Shown piece by piece: positions 49,061 to 58,673 of a stretch of DNA of 64,000 nt. The DNA lies in the NCBI RefSeq assembly GCF_001659605.2, contig NC_035171.2, positions 11,352,614-11,416,613 on the forward strand. Direction: 5' to 3'. The DNA comes from Manihot esculenta (Eukaryota > Streptophyta > Magnoliopsida > Malpighiales > Euphorbiaceae). Below the pieces are notes generated by a model. It did no database searches and was not told the DNA's origin. It saw only the letters and a list, made by a program, of their open reading frames with translations. Each line of letters begins with the position of its first letter. The first letter of the stretch is position 1. The position numbers were made by a program, and so were the translations under genes.

Positions 49061-49254
49061 TTTTGGCGCCTCTTTCCGATCTCCCACCCTTTGTTTAGTA
49101 GCGGTAAATCAAATCTTATAACTTTTTAAGTGATGCGCAAGTCTGACCTTTATCACGCTCCTATTTGCTTGTACTGTTGAGTCTTTTCGTGACTTGCCCC
49201 TCTGTTTCCTCGGCATTTACCATAGGGATGGTAAAGTAGTAGGCTAAGTTGCTC

Positions 49255-49460
49255 TGACTGATGAGTTGGGCCTGTACTATGTGGATGGCGAATGGGCTTT
49301 TAAATGAGGGACTGTCATCGTATACTTGGCCCTTGATAGATGTAGAGAAGCCCAGCGATCGTCCTTTTGCCCCTTTACCGTCTCGCCGGTTATTTCCTAA
49401 CCGTCGAGAGGGTAGACTTCGAGAACAATTAATGATCGCGTCGCTCCAAGACAAAACTGT
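49255..49460 (-). repeat. Diverged internal copy of the LTR-end/hairpin region
   Basis: The order of motifs parallels 47190-47340: CCCAGCGATCGTC, a GCCCCTTTACC tract, a hairpin CTCGCCGGTT (49382-49391)/AACCGTCGAG (49399-49408), and AATGATCGCGTC. One arm base is mismatched. It looks like an older copy of the U3 start, polypurine tract and hairpin, lying directly upstream of the accessory ORF. Confidence 0.65.
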
Positions 49461-49623
49461 TCAGTATCAACGTCTTGCCTCATAATAGCCTTTCTTTCTT
49501 TCTTTTCAAATTCCTTCTGTCTTTTGAAGAACTAGTTCTTGGTTGCTCTCTGTCTTCCTGCAATTCCTTCTACGTCTCTTTTTTCATCCTATCGTGTTCT
49601 CAGGTACGCTTCCTTGTTCTTCC

Positions 49624-52600
49624 ATGGCCAGTTTAAAGCTTCCTGATGTTTTTGACCTTGAGTCGTATATTACCCCTTCCAACATAACTAATCACATTTC
49701 TCGGAGGCTTTTAGATACTCCGTTGTATCTTATTCGAGCACCTCTTCCAAATGAGAGGATAGTGCTTCCTTACCCTCGCCCACCTGGTTTAGTGGATCCC
49801 CAAGAGGTTCGTAGCATAGTGTTTTTCCTGAAGCAGAGAGAATTTGGTCTATCGCTTCCTTTTACCCCTTTCTTTGTTGAGGTGTTTGAGTACTTTGGGG
49901 TAACTCCTCGAATGTTATCCCCAAATTCTATTTTGTTCATGTCCTGTTTCGAGTCTATCTGCTTGGGTTGGGGTTTCGCCCCTACGGCCTGTCTGTTTGT
50001 CACTTTTTTCCGCCTGGTTAGGGCGAAGCAAAACTTCTATTACTTTTCCCCCCGTAATGGGTTGTCTCTTCTTACGGGCTACAAGGATTCTATAAAGGGA
50101 TGGGTAGAGAATTTCCTTGTGGCAGAGTTGAAATTAGGGTTCTGCCGATCGTGGGATGTGGACCTGAGGTGGGGGGAGATCTTTCCGGGCTGCAACGATC
50201 TGCCCGAATTGAGTCTTATTGAGCAGGTTGGGCTGCTTCGACTGACTTCCGTTGAGAGGAAGTATGATGTCGAGAAGTGTATGTTTGCGTCAAACCTTAG
50301 GGATATCCAGGACACGGGTATAGTGCTTTGTCCGGTTATTCTGTTTTTGTTTTTTCTTTGCTTGTGATATCAGGAAGTATGCTGACTCTTTATAACTTCT
50401 TGCTTTGTTTGCAGCTTCTGAGGTTAGAATGGAGGGCATCAAATTCCCCAAAAATTTTGACTTGTCTCGGGAGAACATGCATGCAATTTTTGACGCCTTT
50501 GGGGATGGTCGCTCTGTAACTGAGATTGCTGCAGAGCTGGCTCAGGCCGCTTCTTCCAAGAAGATCAGCCGACCTCTTGTCAAAGCCTCTGCTCGGACTT
50601 CCAAGCCGAGCTCTCGCAGCATTAAATCAGCTCGGACATCTGGCCAAGGTGGGTCGAGCTCAACCTCAGAGGTCATGAGGGAAACTTCCCTAGCTGTTAT
50701 GGAGCAGACCCAAGCTACTGAACAAGTGGGGCAGGGTGCCGTCCATTCTACTGAGGAGGTGTTAGGGGGGAAACTTAAGTCCCCTGTTGAAGATAAGGAG
50801 GCCTCTGGGACAGGGATGGAGATCATCCTCCTAGAGGATCAAAGCCCGGAGGTTTCTGGTGAAGGTGCCCCTGCCCCTGTGAGGACTGAGCCTGAGGGAT
50901 CTGAAGGTGTCCCCTCAAAGACTGGGGGCAAGCGTCCGACCTCTTCTGGAACGCCTGTCCCATCTCCTGCTCGGAAAAAATCCCGGACTGCTGTGGGTCC
51001 TTCCTCACCTCTTCCTCCCATTGGGAAAGGGAAGGGCGTTTCTGCTGTTCCTTCGTTGTCCCCTACTGACAACATTCTGGACCTGTCAAGCATTTCCTCG
51101 GAGTCTCCGGCCTCCGCTGTTGCCGCACTTCTCCGGGAACGGATGTTCGGCGGGATAATAGAGGCTTCGGATCCTCGTCTGCTGGCCCTGACTGGTCAGT
51201 TGGCCAGTTCTACCAAGGAGCAGGTGGCCTTCCAATCTCGCTCTCGTGAGGAGCTCGGATCCACGATTGGAGAAATGCTGCTGATGGTAAGTTATGTTTT
51301 TACCTTTCTTTTGAGTTTGCTTTGTGTCTTTTCTTGACAATTGTTCTTCCGTCCTAGGTGTTAGGCCTGGTTATGGAGGTGGATGCCCGTGATCTCTCTC
51401 TCCGGGAGTCCGTGGACCGCCGGATCGAGGAAGCGCGTCGTGATGAGAACCTGACTGCCACCAGTGACTCGAGGGGCCACCTGGCAGCCGCCCGGGAGCA
51501 GATCTAGTCTCTCCGAGTGGAGTTGCATTCTGCCCAGGAGGCCTCTAAAAGAGCTGAGGACAAAGCAATGGAGGCGGCAGAGCATAGCAAATCCCTGGAG
51601 TCAGAGCTGTCTCGTACTCGCAGAGTTCTCCAGGAGTCTGATGAGAGGGCAGCTGAAGTGGAGACTCGTTGTGTAGAGGTTGTAAAACAGCTGTCCTCTA
51701 TGACGACGGTCCTTCAGGAGAGGGATGAGGCTGTAAGCCAAAGGGCTGAGGTCCAGCGTCAACATGAGGCCTTAAAGGCTGATTTTGAGGGGCTTCAAGC
51801 TCACCTGAGTGAGGTGAAGGCTCAGAAGGAAAGTGCCCTAGCCCGGGTGGAAGTCCTTGAGCAGGAATTGGGCACAAGTTCTGAACGTATCAAAGATCTG
51901 TCTTCATCGGCTGAAGAGTTCAACCTTCGCCAACAACAGCTAAAGCATGAAGTTAGGTCTTTGGAACGTAAATGTTTAGCCCTGCTTGAGGTGGTAAAGT
52001 ATGCGGAAGGGAAGGCTCAGCTGAAGCGTGAACAGTATATAGTGGAGTATCAGGAGTCTGATGAGCTGAAGGTTAAAATTGATCAGGCCTGTGAAGCTCA
52101 TCTCCAGGACTACAAAGACTCTTCTGAGTTTAAGGAATTTGTGGCTGAGGCTTGTGAAGAACACCTTGATGAGTATAAAGCTTCTGGTGAGATGAAAAAG
52201 GCTATCCTTGATAAGGCCTACCGCATGTATGTAACTGGCTACAATCGCGGTTTAAGAGAAGCTAGATAGGCTCCTGATATTCCTTTGGCCAAGCTTCGTA
52301 GGAGCGAGGTGGACTCAGATGGCGAGTCAGTGCTATACGGGGAGGATGATTTCCCCTTGCCCCGAGGAGATTCTCGGAGGAACATAGACCGGACAGTTGA
52401 GTCTTCGTCAGGGGAATCCGAGGTGGGGTCGGAGGAAGATGATCTTGATTCTGAGAAAGACGGCCTTCACCTTAGGTCAGAAGTTGCCCCTACTATTAAT
52501 GTTGAGAGCTCTGGCCCAAGGGACACCGAGCTTCCTTCGGAGGTGGCTGTAAATAGAGATAATGCAGGCGGGGGTGTTCGTACTGATGTAAGTCCCTTAA

Positions 52601-52635
52601 GGACTATTTATCCTCCTTCCTCGCCGGAGAAATAA
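49624..52635 (+). pseudogene. Antisense accessory ORF of the Tat element, 3 exons, two TAG codons
   Basis: It runs opposite to gag-integrase. The inferred exons are 49624-50317, 50415-51286 and 51358-52635. Both introns are GT-AG (97 and 71 bp) and keep the frame, giving about 950 codons. The N-terminal exon has a domain with RSIVFFLKQREFGLSLPFTP and PFFVEVFEYFGV, found in plant-transposon-associated ORFs. The middle is Ser/Pro/Lys-rich and disordered. The third exon is a long coiled coil (Glu/Lys/Gln heptads), then an acidic Ser-rich tail. In-frame TAGs lie at 51505 and 52267. The start is the ATG before ASLKLPDVFDLESY; upstream Met codons are possible. Function is unknown. It resembles the antisense extra ORFs reported for Tat-lineage elements. 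Confidence 0.75.
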
Positions 52636-53171
52636 ATTGTAATAGTCATTAATGAAATATTAGTTTCCTTCTTGTGTTTCATTTTTCTGGACATTTATAT
52701 CTTCTCTTCGTATTTGTGATATAAACTACATATTTTTATTCAGAAGCTCTGGGCTGATCTTAAGTTGCGAGCTCAGCTCTTAGCTGATAGTCTGAGAGAT
52801 CAAATCTCGTACCTTTTTAACTATCATGTCAGTTTTTGGCTTTTAGTCCTTCTTTCTTCGTTGTGACTTCGTATATTTGTTTCAGATAAGCTGGTTGAGG
52901 CTTTGATTATAGCCTTTTTATCCTCCTAAGGATATCGTCATTTATGAGTCCTTCTATGGAGGGAGCTCGGCCTTTTTCTTCGGCCTTCGTATCTTAATCT
53001 TTAAGGATATAAGTCTATCCGAACTGAGAGCTCGGTCTTGGTTTTTTTTTTTTTTTTTTTTTTTTTTGTAGCTCTGGGCTCTTCTCTTTCCGAGGTCGGA
53101 ATTGGATTTTATAAGTTGTCCCGGTGGAGAGATTTTTCATTTCGGGAGGCTCTTAAGTCCTTTACCGACCT
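52636..53171. other. Spacer between accessory ORF and tandem array
   Basis: T-rich sequence with a poly-T run at 53042-53067 and degenerate GAGCTCGG-type repeats. A polyadenylation-like AATGAAATA lies near 52650, just after the accessory ORF stop. No gene is seen. Confidence 0.5.
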
Positions 53172-53939
53172 ATTTTTGTTTCCAGGAGATCTTACGGGAC
53201 CCTGGTTTTCTTTGAATTTCCGGGACGACCTCGAGGCCTCGCCGGTTGTTTTTGTTTCCAGGAGATCTTACGGGATCCTGGTTTTCTTTGAATTTCCGGG
53301 ACGACCTCGGGGCCTCGCCGGTTGTTTTTGTTTCCAGGAGATCTTACGGGATCCTGGTTTTCTTTGAATTTCCGGGACGACCTCGGGGCCTCGCCGGTTG
53401 TTTTTGTTTCCAGGAGATCTTACGGGATCCTGGTTTTCTTTGAATTTCCGGGACGACCTCGGGGCCTCGCCGGTTGTTTTTGTTTCCAGGAGATCTTACG
53501 GAATCCTGGTTTTCTTTGAATTTCCGGGACGACCTCGGGGCCTCGCCGGTTGTTTTTGTTTCCAGGAGATCTTACGGGATCCTGGTTTTCTTTGAATTTT
53601 CGGGACGACCTCGGGGCCTCGCCGGTTGTTTTTTGTTTCCAGGAGATCTTACGGGATCCTGGTTTTCTTTGAATTTCCGGGACGACCTCGAGGCCTCGCC
53701 GGTTGTTTTTGTTTCCAGGAGATCTTACGGGATCCTGGTTTTCTTTGAATTTCCGGGACGACCTCGGGGCCTCGCCGGTTGTTTTTGTTTCCAGGAGATC
53801 TTACGGGATCCTGGTTTTCTTTGAATTTCCGGGACGACCTCGGGGCCTCGCTGGTTGTTTTTTATTTCCAGGAGATCTTACGGGATCCTGGTTTTCTTTG
53901 AATTTCCGGGACGACCTCGGGGCCTCGCCGGTTGTTTTT
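53172..53939. repeat. 76-bp tandem array, about 10 copies
   Basis: Highly similar units start near 53172, 53248, 53324, 53400, 53476, 53552, 53629, 53705, 53781 and 53858. Two are 77 bp because of one extra T. Each has TTTTTGTTTCCAGGAG, a TTACGGGATCCTGG segment and GGGACGACCTCGGGGCC. Because 76 is not divisible by three, open frames through it are by-products. It lies between the integrase end and the accessory ORF. Confidence 0.95.
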
Positions 53940-54180
53940 ACAAAATTCAGGCTCATTGGCCTTACTGTCGCTTCGTCATCTCAGCTCGTTTTTGTGCCTA
54001 ACTGAGGTCTTGTTTGCAAGGGATCTTTCTGAGCCCTGTTCTTTCTTTATCATGGAAAAATGTTTTTCACAAAGATAATCACATTGTATAAACAATTTTT
54101 ATTTATTCATTTTTGTCAAAATACAATGTTTTTTCTTTACAAATATTTCAAGGAAAATACCTTTTTAAGTGCTGGATGTT

Positions 54181-57100
54181 CTAGGCGTGGGGCTCGGGGT
54201 TTCCTTGCATATCTTCAATTCGGTATACCCCGGGCTTAACCACTTTTGTCACCTTGAATGGACCTTCCCAGGTCGGTGCTAGCTTGCCGGCGGCTGCTCT
54301 TTTTCTAGTAGCTTCCAGGTTTCTTAAAGTCAGGTCTCCCACCTTCAAGCTTCTTTCTCTGACCTTTTGATTGTAATATCTTGCCGCTCGTTGTTGATAA
54401 GCAGCAGTTCGGACTTGGGCTTCTTCCCTAACTTCTTCAAGAGCATCTAGGTTGCTCCTTAATTTGTCCCCATTAGCGTTCTCACTAACGAATTGAACTC
54501 GATGAGTGGGGATCTGCAATTCAACTGGGACTACAGCCTCTGTGCCATAAGCAAGTGCAAACGGGGTTTCTTGAGTGGGCGCTCTGGGAGTGGTTCGGAG
54601 TGCCCATAGAGTGCTATTGAGTTCTTCTGCCCAATTCTCCTTTGCACCATCCAGCCGTTTCTTTAATCCTTGAAGGATAGCTCTATTAGTGACTTCCGTT
54701 TGGCCATTAGTCTGAGGGTGAGCCACGGAGGAGAACTTATGCCATATACCCATGTTCGTCGTAAAGGCTCTGAAAGTGCTGCAGTCGAACTGTCTGCCGT
54801 TGTCTGAGATAAGTACTCTTGGTATGCCAAATCTGCAGATGATATGTCCCCATACGAAATCTATCATCTTGCGAGCTGTGATTGTGGCTATTGCTTCTGC
54901 CTCTGGCCATTTCGAGAAATATTCCACAGCCACCACTACGAATTTCCTTTGCCCCGTAGTCTTGGGGAAAGGTCCCAGGATGTCAATTCCCCATTGTGAG
55001 AAAGGCCATGGACTGGATATGCTTGCTTGAGGAGTGGCAGGGGTCCTGATGGCATTGGCAAATCTCTGACATACGTCACACCTCCGGACAAACTCTTCTG
55101 CTTCTTTTTTAACAGTGGGCCAGTAGTATCCTTGCCTGAATATTTTGTTAGCTAATGTCCCTGCTCCCTCGTGAGCCCCACATAGGCCTCTATGTATTTC
55201 CTCCATTACCTTTGCAGCTTCTTCCGGACTCACACACCGGAGCCATGGGCTGGATTTCCCTTTTCTGTATAAAGTTCCCCTTATTACTTGGTAATTGGCA
55301 GCTCGAGCTGCTATCTTTTTGGCTTCGACTTTATCTTCGGGGAGTTCGCCCTTTTCCAAGTATCTCAAGTATGGAGTCATCCAAGTTGGGCTCTGCTCCA
55401 CCTGTAGTACTGTGTTTATCTTCTTGAAAGCAGGTATGCTGACATGCTGTATGTAGACTTCATCAGGGAGCTGCTCTAACTCTTCCTTTGTCTCATCCCT
55501 GACCTCCAAAACTTCCGAATCAAGCGCTTCTCTGGTTGAGTTCGGTTCCATCACTGTGGCCAAGTATACTGCCCTTGCTTCCTCCTGGCTTCCCCGGACC
55601 ATTCCCACTCCTCCTTCCGTTGGGAACTTGAGTGCCAGATACCTGATGCTAGTGACAGCTTCGAAACTGAACAACGCCGGCCTCCCCAAAATCGCATTGT
55701 AGCTCAGTGGGAGTTTGACCACCAAGAACACCTCATAATGGGTGCGAGCTTTGGGTGCTTCTCCCAAGGTGAGGGCCAGCTTCACCTTCCCTTCTACAAG
55801 TACCGGTGCTCCTCCGATCCCTTTGATGGGTGACTGGTCCCGAACCAGCTGTTCCTCTGGGATTCCCATCTGCTGGAAAACCCGATATGGCAATAAGTTA
55901 ACCTTACTTCCATCATCCACCAGAACCTTCTTCACCCGAAAATTATGAATGACTGCTTCAATGACAAGCGCGTCATCATGGGGCATCTGAATGCCCTGTG
56001 CATCCTCCGAAGAGAAAGCGATGGTCATGGGAGAGTGTTCAACGATCTGCATGACCTCGCCATTGCTGGTCTCCCCTTCCCGGTTTCTCTTCTTTCCTCG
56101 ACGGTTCATCCGTCCTCCAGTTCCTCCAACGATCATGTTAATAGTCCCACTGGACCCATCGTTCACTGGCCCCGTTCCAGTTCTCCTGGGCATCTGGGCT
56201 GCCGGACCGGGTTGAGGCCTCTGCCCCTCCGGTTTCTTCACAAAATTTTTGAGATGCCCCCTTTTTATCAATCTTTCAATCTCTGCAATTAACTGAAAAC
56301 AGTTATTTGTGTCGTGGCCATGCGTTCGGTGATACTGACAATACTTATCAGGATTTCTCTGATCTGCTTCCGACTTCAAAGGTTGAGGCCACTGGAGAAA
56401 CTCTTTATTTTGGACAGCCATGAGCACCTCGGCTCTAGACGCATTTAATGGAGTCGGTTTCTCCGGAACCCAAGGGGGGAGCGTTCTTGGTTCGAGAATC
56501 CGAGGAGGAGGAGGCCTGTGATCCCTTCTTTCCCAGGCCTGCTTGTACGGTTCAGGCCTCTTTCCATGCTTCTTCTCGTGCTTCTCCGACCTCCCCTCCT
56601 CCGGGGCTTTTTCTTTTCCTTCCGCCCTTTTGGCAAATCTACTCGTTACTAAGGCGTCATCCTGCCTTATATACTTTTCCGCCCTCTTCATCAACTCGGC
56701 CAGTGAGGTCGGAGGTTTCCTGCTTAGTGAACCGAAGAACTCGGCAGAAGTTGTTCCCTTCTGCATGGCCTCTACCGCCCTTCCTTCATCAAGGTCGGGG
56801 ATCTGCAGGGCCTCCGTATTGAAACGGGCGACATACTCTCTGAGGGATTCACCAGCTTTTTGTCTCACTGTTTCCAGATAACTCGTCTTCCTATCTGCAG
56901 GCACCCCAGCTACGAACCGGCTAATGAAGCGAGTGGCCAGATCTCCGAAACTTTGAATGCTTCCGGCCTCCAGGCTGTTGAACCATGCCCTCGCTGGTCC
57001 CGAGAGCGTTGTTGGGAACACCTTGCACATCAGAGCATCTGACAGAGTTTGCAACTCCATGAAGGTCTTATAGTTCATGACATGCTCTCTCGGGTTACCA

Positions 57101-57780
57101 GCCCCATTATAGGCCGCCATCGGCGGCATCATAAACTTTTTGGGAATGGTCTCCTGCTGCATTAACTTTGAGAAGGGAGAAGAAGTAGGCAAGGAGGTTT
57201 GACTCTGATCTTTCTTACCTAGCTCGGCTAGGAGCTGCTCTTTCAACCTTTTCAGCTTTTGGTTCATTTTCTCGTCTTCTGGGCTGGATCTTTTGCCCAA
57301 ACTGCATTCTTCCTCCTCTGTTTCAGTTCCCGTTTCTCTGGTTGTTTCGGCAGAATAGTCGTTCACCTCTTCATTTTCTATCAACTCTCTTGCCCTTCGC
57401 CCATGAATTCGGGCCTCCAGTTCTTCCTCTTCTCCGGCATCGTGGTTGTTAGTTCGGAGGCGGGCAGAGGTAGGTTGGGGTTCATCGGTTCTGGGTTCCT
57501 CCACTACTGGGAGTGTGTTTACTGGGGTGCTAAGTCCCCTTTGTTGCATTATCTGGCCCAACCAGTGAGCAGTGGTTTGTAGCTGGAGAGCCATGGTTTG
57601 AATGTCTTGGTTAGACAGGGTCATGGTGGAAGTATTCCCTGCCAGGCTTGGCGAGGGATTAAGAGAAATAGGTGTTTGGTTATTCAACGTTGTAGGGCTA
57701 GAAAAGGAGAACTGCTGCCCATCTTGGGCAGAGCTCAGGTCATTTGGAATATTAAGGTTACTGTCTTGGTGGTTTGCCAT
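54181..57780 (-). CDS. Gag-protease-integrase polyprotein without RT/RNase H
   Basis: A 1199-residue frame from ATG 57780 (MANHQDSN), chosen because the longer frame enters the LTR. Gag core: PTTLSGPARAWFNSLEAGSI and FGDLATRFISRFV. A CQYHRTHGHDTNNC zinc-knuckle-like motif follows, then an aspartic protease with VDDGS. After ILGRPALFSFEAVTS and KFPTEGG the frame passes, near 55440-55560, straight to integrase: zinc finger (HRGLCGAHEG, CDVCQRF) and DDE core (GIDILGPFP, ISDNGRQFD, NGQTEVTNRA). The roughly 450 residues of RT plus RNase H normal between these are absent, with no frame break. The frame ends at TAG 54183-54181. A further 10 open codons follow to TGA 54150-54148, so this TAG probably replaced the family's usual Trp codon near the C-terminus. 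Confidence 0.93.
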   Translation of the reverse strand: MANHQDSNLNIPNDLSSAQDGQQFSFSSPTTLNNQTPISLNPSPSLAGNTSTMTLSNQDIQTMALQLQTTAHWLGQIMQQRGLSTPVNTLPVVEEPRTDEPQPTSARLRTNNHDAGEEEELEARIHGRRARELIENEEVNDYSAETTRETGTETEEEECSLGKRSSPEDEKMNQKLKRLKEQLLAELGKKDQSQTSLPTSSPFSKLMQQETIPKKFMMPPMAAYNGAGNPREHVMNYKTFMELQTLSDALMCKVFPTTLSGPARAWFNSLEAGSIQSFGDLATRFISRFVAGVPADRKTSYLETVRQKAGESLREYVARFNTEALQIPDLDEGRAVEAMQKGTTSAEFFGSLSRKPPTSLAELMKRAEKYIRQDDALVTSRFAKRAEGKEKAPEEGRSEKHEKKHGKRPEPYKQAWERRDHRPPPPRILEPRTLPPWVPEKPTPLNASRAEVLMAVQNKEFLQWPQPLKSEADQRNPDKYCQYHRTHGHDTNNCFQLIAEIERLIKRGHLKNFVKKPEGQRPQPGPAAQMPRRTGTGPVNDGSSGTINMIVGGTGGRMNRRGKKRNREGETSNGEVMQIVEHSPMTIAFSSEDAQGIQMPHDDALVIEAVIHNFRVKKVLVDDGSKVNLLPYRVFQQMGIPEEQLVRDQSPIKGIGGAPVLVEGKVKLALTLGEAPKARTHYEVFLVVKLPLSYNAILGRPALFSFEAVTSIRYLALKFPTEGGVGMVRGSQEEARAVYLATVMEPNSTREALDSEVLEVRDETKEELEQLPDEVYIQHVSIPAFKKINTVLQVEQSPTWMTPYLRYLEKGELPEDKVEAKKIAARAANYQVIRGTLYRKGKSSPWLRCVSPEEAAKVMEEIHRGLCGAHEGAGTLANKIFRQGYYWPTVKKEAEEFVRRCDVCQRFANAIRTPATPQASISSPWPFSQWGIDILGPFPKTTGQRKFVVVAVEYFSKWPEAEAIATITARKMIDFVWGHIICRFGIPRVLISDNGRQFDCSTFRAFTTNMGIWHKFSSVAHPQTNGQTEVTNRAILQGLKKRLDGAKENWAEELNSTLWALRTTPRAPTQETPFALAYGTEAVVPVELQIPTHRVQFVSENANGDKLRSNLDALEEVREEAQVRTAAYQQRAARYYNQKVRERSLKVGDLTLRNLEATRKRAAAGKLAPTWEGPFKVTKVVKPGVYRIEDMQGNPEPHA

Positions 57781-57840
57781 CGTGGATCTCAGTGGGTTTT
57801 GAAAGTGAAAACTCCGGTGATGAAAAGATCTCCTTCGTTT

Positions 57841-57856
57841 CCCACAGACGGCGCCA
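57841..57856 (-). other. Primer binding site of the Tat element
   Basis: The minus strand reads TGGCGCCGTCTGTGGG two bases inside the 5' LTR. A TGGCGCC start is usual for Tat/Athila-type primer sites. I do not assign the tRNA. Confidence 0.8.
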
Positions 57857-57858
57857 AT

Positions 57859-58354
57859 TGATAATCTGAGATCCAATAGAATAGGGTTTTACAAGGGTTT
57901 TGTATTACTGATTAAGGCTTAAGCTTTCTGAGGAGGGGACTCCTCTTTTATACATTGTCTTGCTTGCTGGTGACGTGTAAAGGTCTCTCCAGGATTGGGC
58001 CACGCGTCTCTGCCATGCGGATTCGGAGGTACTAGGGTATCAGCTGCCTGCTCCATGCGTAACGGCCTCTGATTCTCCTCGTGCGTACGTTCGAGCGGAT
58101 CTGCCAGGCTGTTTGGTGAATATTTCTCTGGATCCTGGGCTGGGCCGAGAGTTGGGCCAGACGCTAAGCATGAATGGAGAGGGCCTGCTTCGTGTGGGTC
58201 AGGCCGGTTCGAGTGAAGAAGATGGGTCGAGCCCGGCCTTGAGGGTCGGATGAGCCAGGCTCGTTCTGTATATCAAGTGTGTGGGCCTCTACGTCATGGG
58301 CCTTGGGCCGTGGTCAAGCCCCTAGTCCGGGGTGAAGGAACCCAGCGGTCATCA
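57859..58354 (-). repeat. 5' LTR of the Tat element
   Basis: 496 bp, followed by the target duplicate CCCTT. It differs from the other LTR by GGGTCAGG for GGGCCAGG and ATCAAGTG for ATCAGGTG. Confidence 0.95.
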
Positions 58355-58673
58355 CCCTTTGTACCTAGAAATGTATGGGGAGAAAATTTTACTTCACTTC
58401 ATTATTTCTTTATTTAACATGAAAGATTTTAAAAGAAAAGAATTTAAATAAATTTTTATAAAACTAGTACATAATTTTATTTTTATATATGGTGAAAATT
58501 TTTTAAGTTAAAAAATATAATTTTTTATTAAATAAAATAATTATAAAAAAATATTTGAAAAAAATTGAAACCTATATCATAATTCATATTTATAATCAAA
58601 TATTTTTAATTTGCCATAATTATAGTCAAGAAAATTAAATTGAATTTAAAAAGTTAATGATAAATTATAATAT

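Larger units (their letters stand above)
47304..49254. other. Unassigned interior of the Tat element
   Basis: Non-pol sequence between the polypurine tract and the accessory ORF. It holds one 210-codon plus-strand frame (47766-48398), a 31-bp duplication near 48105-48166, and degenerate GAGCTCGG-rich repeats at 48660-49060. No family was recognised. Confidence 0.5.
46764..58354 (-). mobile_element. Tat-lineage Ty3 element lacking RT/RNase H, 11.6 kb
   Basis: 496-bp LTRs lie at both ends with the 5-bp target duplication CCCTT (46759-46763 and 58355-58359). Read on the minus strand, the order is LTR, primer site, gag-protease-integrase ORF, 76-bp tandem array, an accessory ORF in the opposite direction, unknown sequence, hairpin, polypurine tract, LTR. 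An antisense accessory ORF downstream of pol and tandem repeats in the 3' region are known for Tat-lineage elements such as Retand. The LTRs differ at 2 positions that I can find. Confidence 0.9.

Noticed and set aside
53172..53939. Repeated 65-residue and longer plus-strand frames in the 76-bp array as a repeat protein
   Set aside because: The unit length is not a multiple of three and frames are open only because the unit lacks stops in all phases. There is no start context or homology.
53172..53939. CRISPR-like array
   Set aside because: The units are contiguous with no unique spacers, the genome is a plant, and no cas genes are present.
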